A stretch of DNA of 24,217 nucleotides from an uncultured Ruminiclostridium sp. (lineage in GTDB: Bacteria; Bacillota; Clostridia; Oscillospirales; Ruminococcaceae). The stretch lies in contig CAKSIR010000018.1 in the NCBI GenBank assembly GCA_934462775.1, forward strand, positions 1 to 24,217, written 5' to 3'. Below, in pieces: positions 21,219-24,217 of the stretch. Numbering within the stretch: position 1 is the first letter of the stretch; every line of letters begins with the position of its first letter. Both the position numbers and the translations under genes were made by a program. The notes below the pieces were generated by a model. That model made no database searches, was not told where the DNA came from, and saw only the letters and a program-made list of their open reading frames with translations.

Positions 21219-23301
21219 CGGCAGCAGCCCTTCTCAGCTCTTCTTCTGTCATTTCAAGCTCAACGTCAATATCCTCAAGCATTGAAATACCGTCCTTGCC
21301 GAGCGCGTTCGGAACGATTGAGAATGTGTTTGAAATACCGTCCTGCGCGTACTTGAACGGCAGCTTTGCAACAGAAGAAAGCGAAGCCGCAGCGCCGTGA
21401 GTATCACGGCCGTGCATTGGGTTTGCGCCCGGTGCAAGCGGAACGCCCATTTTTCTTCCGTCAGGCGTGTTGCCTGTTTTCTTGCCGTATACAACGTTTG
21501 ACGTGATAGTCAGAATCGACATTGTAGGAACGCTCTGACGGTATGTGTGATACTTCTTTATCTTGTCCATGAATGTTTCAACAATCTGAACTGCAATATC
21601 GTCAACTCTGTCGTCGTTGTTGCCGTATTTCGGGAAGTCGCCCTCAACCTCGTAGTCTACAACTACACCGTCCTCGTCACGAATACACTTTACCTTAGCG
21701 TACTTGATAGCGCTGAGCGAGTCTGCTACAACGGATAAGCCTGCGATTCCTGTTGCAAAATAGCGCTTTACTTCTCTGTCGTGGAGCGCCATCTGAAGCT
21801 TTTCATAGCTGTACTTATCGTGCATATAGTGAATTACGTTAAGTGTGTTCACATAGAGTCCTGCCAACCATTCCATCATCTGGTCGTACTTTTCCATTAC
21901 GTCGTCATAATCAAGGTAATCGCCCTGTACAGGTCTGTACTTAGGTGCAACCTGAATCTTGAGGCGCTCGTCAACACCGCCGTTTATTGCGTAAAGCAGG
22001 CACTTTGCAAGGTTTGCTCTTGCGCCGAAGAACTGCATTTCCTTGCCGATTCTCATCGAGGATACGCAGCAGGCAATTGCATAATCATCGCCGTGAGTAA
22101 CTCTCATAAGGTCGTCGTTTTCGTACTGAATCGACGATGTCTTGATAGACATCTTAGCGCAGTATTCCTTGAATTTCTGCGGCAGATGAACAGACCATAA
22201 AACCGTAAGGTTCGGCTCGGGAGCCGTTCCCAAGTTGTCCAGCGTGTGCAGGTATCTGAAACTTGACTTTGTAACAAGCGGCTTACCGTCAATATCAACG
22301 CCGCCGATCGACTCGGTTACCCATGTCGGGTCGCCTGAGAAAAGCTCGTTGTATTCAGGCGTTCTTGCAAACTTGACAAGACGCAGCTTCATGATAAAGT
22401 GGTCGATAAGCTCCTGCGCCTGTTCCTCGGTAATAACGCCGCGTTCAAGGTCGCGCTGAATGTAAATGTCGATGAATGTTGATGTTCTGCCAAGACTCAT
22501 TGCCGCGCCGTTCTGTTCCTTAACTGCTGCAAGGTAACCGAAATAGAGCCACTGGATTGCTTCCTGTGCGTTCTTTGCAGGCTTTGAAATGTCGTATCCA
22601 TAGATTTCGCCAAGCTGCTTCAGTTCGTCAAGCGCCTTGATCTGGTCTGCAAGCTCTTCGCGCAGACGAATGTTTACGCTGGTCATTCTGACAGGAGCCG
22701 TATCGAGCTGATTCTTCTTGTCGGCAATCAGCCTGTCAACGCCGTAAAGCGCAACTCTGCGGTAGTCGCCGATAATTCTTCCGCGTCCGTAAGCGTCAGG
22801 CAAGCCGGTGATAATAGCGGACTTTCTTGCAAGACGCATTTCAGGCGTGTAAGCGTCAAATACGCCCTGATTGTGAGTTTTTCTGTATTCTGTGAAAATC
22901 TTTACGATTTCGGGGTCAACCTCGTACCCGTTCTCGCGGCAGGCATTCTGAGCCATTCTGATGCCGCCGAAAGGCTGCAGCGAACGCTTGAAAGGCTTGT
23001 CCGTCTGGAAACCGACGATTTTTTCAAGGCTCTTGTCAAGATAGCCCGGACCGTGTGATGTGATTGTCGATACAATTTTCGTATCCATATCCAGAACGCC
23101 GCCGGCTTCGCGCTCCTTCTTTGAAAGCTCCATTACCTGTTCCCAAAGCTTTTTTGTAGCGTCGGTAGGACCTGCAAGAAATGATTCGTCGCCCTCGTAC
23201 AGTGTGAAGTTCTTTGCAATAAAATCTCTTACATTAACCTCTCCGCTGCTCCATTTGCCGGGAACAAAATCCTTCCACTCTTCAGCAAAATTCGTCATCA
23301 T
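21208..23301 (-). CDS. pflB: pyruvate formate-lyase catalytic subunit lacking the glycyl-radical domain
   Basis: The 697-aa enzyme body converts pyruvate and CoA to formate and acetyl-CoA in mixed-acid fermentation. The catalytic pair Cys411-Cys412 lies in [34 protein letters not shown] and the NTPDGRK...[10 protein letters not shown] block are all present. Normal lyases (about 740-760 aa) continue into the radical domain after SIVPNALG; this one instead ends with a unique acidic tail (about 670-697, [16 protein letters not shown]). The active-site glycine is therefore absent and must come from the 81-aa protein encoded 200 bp downstream. AAGGAG lies 8 bp before the ATG. The rest of the sequence looks fully conserved, with no sign of decay. 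Confidence 0.95.
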   Translation of the reverse strand: MMTNFAEEWKDFVPGKWSSGEVNVRDFIAKNFTLYEGDESFLAGPTDATKKLWEQVMELSKKEREAGGVLDMDTKIVSTITSHGPGYLDKSLEKIVGFQTDKPFKRSLQPFGGIRMAQNACRENGYEVDPEIVKIFTEYRKTHNQGVFDAYTPEMRLARKSAIITGLPDAYGRGRIIGDYRRVALYGVDRLIADKKNQLDTAPVRMTSVNIRLREELADQIKALDELKQLGEIYGYDISKPAKNAQEAIQWLYFGYLAAVKEQNGAAMSLGRTSTFIDIYIQRDLERGVITEEQAQELIDHFIMKLRLVKFARTPEYNELFSGDPTWVTESIGGVDIDGKPLVTKSSFRYLHTLDNLGTAPEPNLTVLWSVHLPQKFKEYCAKMSIKTSSIQYENDDLMRVTHGDDYAIACCVSSMRIGKEMQFFGARANLAKCLLYAINGGVDERLKIQVAPKYRPVQGDYLDYDDVMEKYDQMMEWLAGLYVNTLNVIHYMHDKYSYEKLQMALHDREVKRYFATGIAGLSVVADSLSAIKYAKVKCIRDEDGVVVDYEVEGDFPKYGNNDDRVDDIAVQIVETFMDKIKKYHTYRQSVPTMSILTITSNVVYGKKTGNTPDGRKMGVPLAPGANPMHGRDTHGAAASLSSVAKLPFKYAQDGISNTFSIVPNALGKDGISMLEDIDVELEMTEEELRRAAADAQ

Positions 23302-23377
23302 TTACATTTCTCCTTCTCATATCGTTCGTTTGCTTGCTGCTCCGACTTAACTGAATTTATTAAGCACATACTGCAAA

Positions 23378-23401
23378 TCAAGTTACCGATTGCTAACTTG
23401 A
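23378..23401. promoter_or_regulatory. perfect stem-loop in the pfl leader
   Basis: TCAAGTTA and TAACTTGA (8 bp each) flank an 8-nt loop, 77 bp upstream of the lyase start and about 24 bp after the expected transcription start. It may be a DNA operator or an RNA stability hairpin; the regulator is not identifiable. Confidence 0.45.
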
Positions 23402-23430
23402 CCACAATTTCATGTGTTTTCGTCAAATAT

Positions 23431-23459
23431 ATAATACCATATCTTGCGTAGTATGTCAA
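23431..23459 (-). promoter_or_regulatory. promoter of the pyruvate formate-lyase operon
   Basis: Minus-strand TTGACA (23459-23454) and TATTAT (23436-23431) with 17-bp spacing; a leader of about 125 nt precedes the lyase gene. Confidence 0.8.
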
Positions 23460-23562
23460 CAACTACATATTGGTATATTTCACGATATACATTACCAAGT
23501 TTGAGCAAAATTTGTCGAAATTTATACAAATTTAGTATATATTCATTGGCGGCAAAAAAACC

Positions 23563-23591
23563 TTGACAATACGCTCCTCTTCGTGTATAAT
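23563..23591 (+). promoter_or_regulatory. promoter of tRNA-Ser(CGA)
   Basis: TTGACA (23563-23568) and TATAAT (23586-23591), 17-bp spacer. The tRNA begins 78 bp after the -10 box. Confidence 0.88.
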
Positions 23592-23669
23592 AATATGGTA
23601 ACAATTTGAGATTGGTTTATAGTTGGTAAATATATCATGGAAAAATTTCAAATTGCGTCAATATTATAC

Positions 23670-23760
23670 GGAGATGTATCGAAGTGGTCATAACGAGAAC
23701 GACTCGAAATCGTTTGAGCCTTAATCGGTTCCGTGGGTTCGAATCCCACCATCTCCGCCA
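23670..23760 (+). tRNA. tRNA-Ser(CGA)
   Basis: A class II tRNA of 91 nt: acceptor GGAGATG with CATCTCC, anticodon loop CTCGAAA (CGA, reading UCG), long variable arm, T-loop GGTTCGAATCC and encoded GCCA. Confidence 0.96.
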
Positions 23761-23785
23761 AAGTACAACCCTCGATTAAATCGAG

Positions 23786-23828
23786 AAAAGCCGATAAATC
23801 CTCATTACAATGGGATTTATCGGCTTTT
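23786..23828 (+). terminator. strong terminator after tRNA-Ser(CGA)
   Basis: AAAAGCCGATAAATCC (23786-23801) pairs perfectly with GGATTTATCGGCTTTT (23813-23828), 16 bp. It is preceded by a 15-bp palindrome CTCGATT-A-AATCGAG (23771-23785). The arm symmetry would let it act in both directions. Confidence 0.85.
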
Positions 23829-23886
23829 GTTATGTTCTGATTTATACACTGAGGTTTCTCAAAAATACACGTTTTTTCATAAATGT

Positions 23887-23908
23887 ATGACACAAACATG
23901 ACACAAAA
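23887..23908. repeat. tandem 11-bp repeat downstream of tRNA-Ser
   Basis: ATGACACAAAC is followed directly by ATGACACAAAA. Short tandem repeats of this kind near tRNA 3' ends can be arm-type integrase sites, but no integrase gene is in view. Confidence 0.5.
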
Positions 23909-24019
23909 GCCACGGAAATCATTCAGTGGATTTTTGTGCGTTAATTATACTAAGCTAAAACGTGTAACATATTTTCCACTTAAAAACTTCCATAAGTTTC
24001 ATCTTACAAAAATCTCAGC

Positions 24020-24048
24020 TTGACTCTTGAATTATGTTGTGCTATAAT
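24020..24048 (+). promoter_or_regulatory. promoter of a putative small RNA
   Basis: TTGACT (24020-24025) and TATAAT (24043-24048) with a 17-bp spacer and a TGn extension. Transcription would start near 24055. Confidence 0.78.
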
Positions 24049-24051
24049 GCT

Positions 24052-24217
24052 TTAAACAGTATTCTTTGGCGTGGCATGCGTACCTTTGTCAGGTAAGGCC
24101 CCCGTCGGTTGGGATACTGTTTTTCTTTTTGTTTTCGTATCAGAAAGCTCAGGATAAATCTCCTCAAACAGCGCTTTCAAAAACTCCCTGTCGTCAGTCC
24201 TATCGCACAACAGCATT
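24052..24217 (-). CDS. 3' end of an unidentified gene (partial)
   Basis: A minus-strand frame enters from the window edge and stops at 24054-24052. Its first part looks protein-like (CDRTDDREFLKALFEEIYPE), and the last 20 or so residues, where it overlaps the putative small RNA, are Thr/Pro/Lys-rich and less typical. The nearest ATG is at 24216, at the very edge, so the true start is probably outside. No function can be given, and the frame could be spurious in its final part. Confidence 0.35.
   Translation of the reverse strand, partial: MLLCDRTDDREFLKALFEEIYPELSDTKTKRKTVSQPTGALPDKGTHATPKNTV
24055..24126 (+). ncRNA. putative small structured RNA of about 72 nt
   Basis: A closing stem AAACAGTAT (24054-24062) with ATACTGTTT (24114-24122) encloses a TACCT-ttgtc-AGGTA hairpin (24081-24095) and a GC-rich segment that includes CCCCCGTCGG. 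T-rich tracts follow from 24120, so the closing stem also serves as terminator. I do not recognise the family. The RNA overlaps the 3' end of an opposite-strand reading frame and could act on it as antisense. Confidence 0.5.

Noticed and set aside
20764..23301. Split lyase as a sequencing frameshift or pseudogene
   Set aside because: The parts have separate ribosome binding sites, unique added residues at both sides of the break and a whole gene between them, and all other motifs are intact.
23648..23899. 83-aa minus-strand frame over tRNA-Ser(CGA)
   Set aside because: It is antisense to the tRNA and its terminator and has the residue pattern typical of false genes over tRNA-Ser.

Overview
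The window looks like chromosome of an anaerobic, low-to-mid GC Firmicute of class Clostridia, probably an Oscillospiraceae/Ruminococcus-like gut bacterium. This is inferred from sigma-A promoters of the TTGACA-17-TATAAT type, tRNA genes with encoded CCA, a pyruvate formate-lyase locus, a TM1266-type iron-only hydrogenase regulator and a CD1871A-type CXXC peptide. No rRNA or marker gene fixes the species.

Layout. (1) 1-5906: one end of an integrative conjugative-type element. It carries the 3' part of a giant DNA-methylase/SNF2-helicase gene, a strong terminator, two operator-like palindromes, a consensus promoter and about 220 nt of hairpin-rich putative RNA, ending beside the 3' end of a tRNA-Ser(GGA) gene. 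(2) 6100-11220: a plus-strand accessory cluster of six poorly known genes: a DUF4428-type zinc-ribbon protein, a secreted duplicated-domain protein, two lipoproteins, a DUF6935-type protein and a small GxW protein. (3) 11355-15496: a minus-strand redox operon (CXXC peptide, NapH-like polyferredoxin, TlpA-like lipoprotein) diverging from an OmpR-type two-component system. Between them lie two 98-bp direct repeats and a run of nine short hairpins. (4) 15557-17391: a TetR repressor with two membrane proteins, behind a promoter overlapped by a perfect 27-bp palindrome. (5) 17652-19290: tRNA-Glu and tRNA-Met, maf and ppa. (6) 19312-23459: the fermentation locus, all on the minus strand. (7) 23563-24217: tRNA-Ser(CGA), a terminator, a putative small RNA, and the tail of an unidentified gene.

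The most unusual system is the pyruvate formate-lyase locus. The catalytic body (697 aa, with the Cys-Cys pair) stops before the glycyl-radical domain. That domain is a separate 81-aa gene with its own ribosome binding site, and a 63-aa Cys-containing protein of unknown function is encoded between them. The activating enzyme PflA follows after a further hairpin array. The two parts would have to assemble to make a working enzyme, so the radical-bearing subunit could be replaced without remaking the whole protein. The next gene, the hydrogenase-type regulator, appears to have a leader with competing terminator and antiterminator hairpins.
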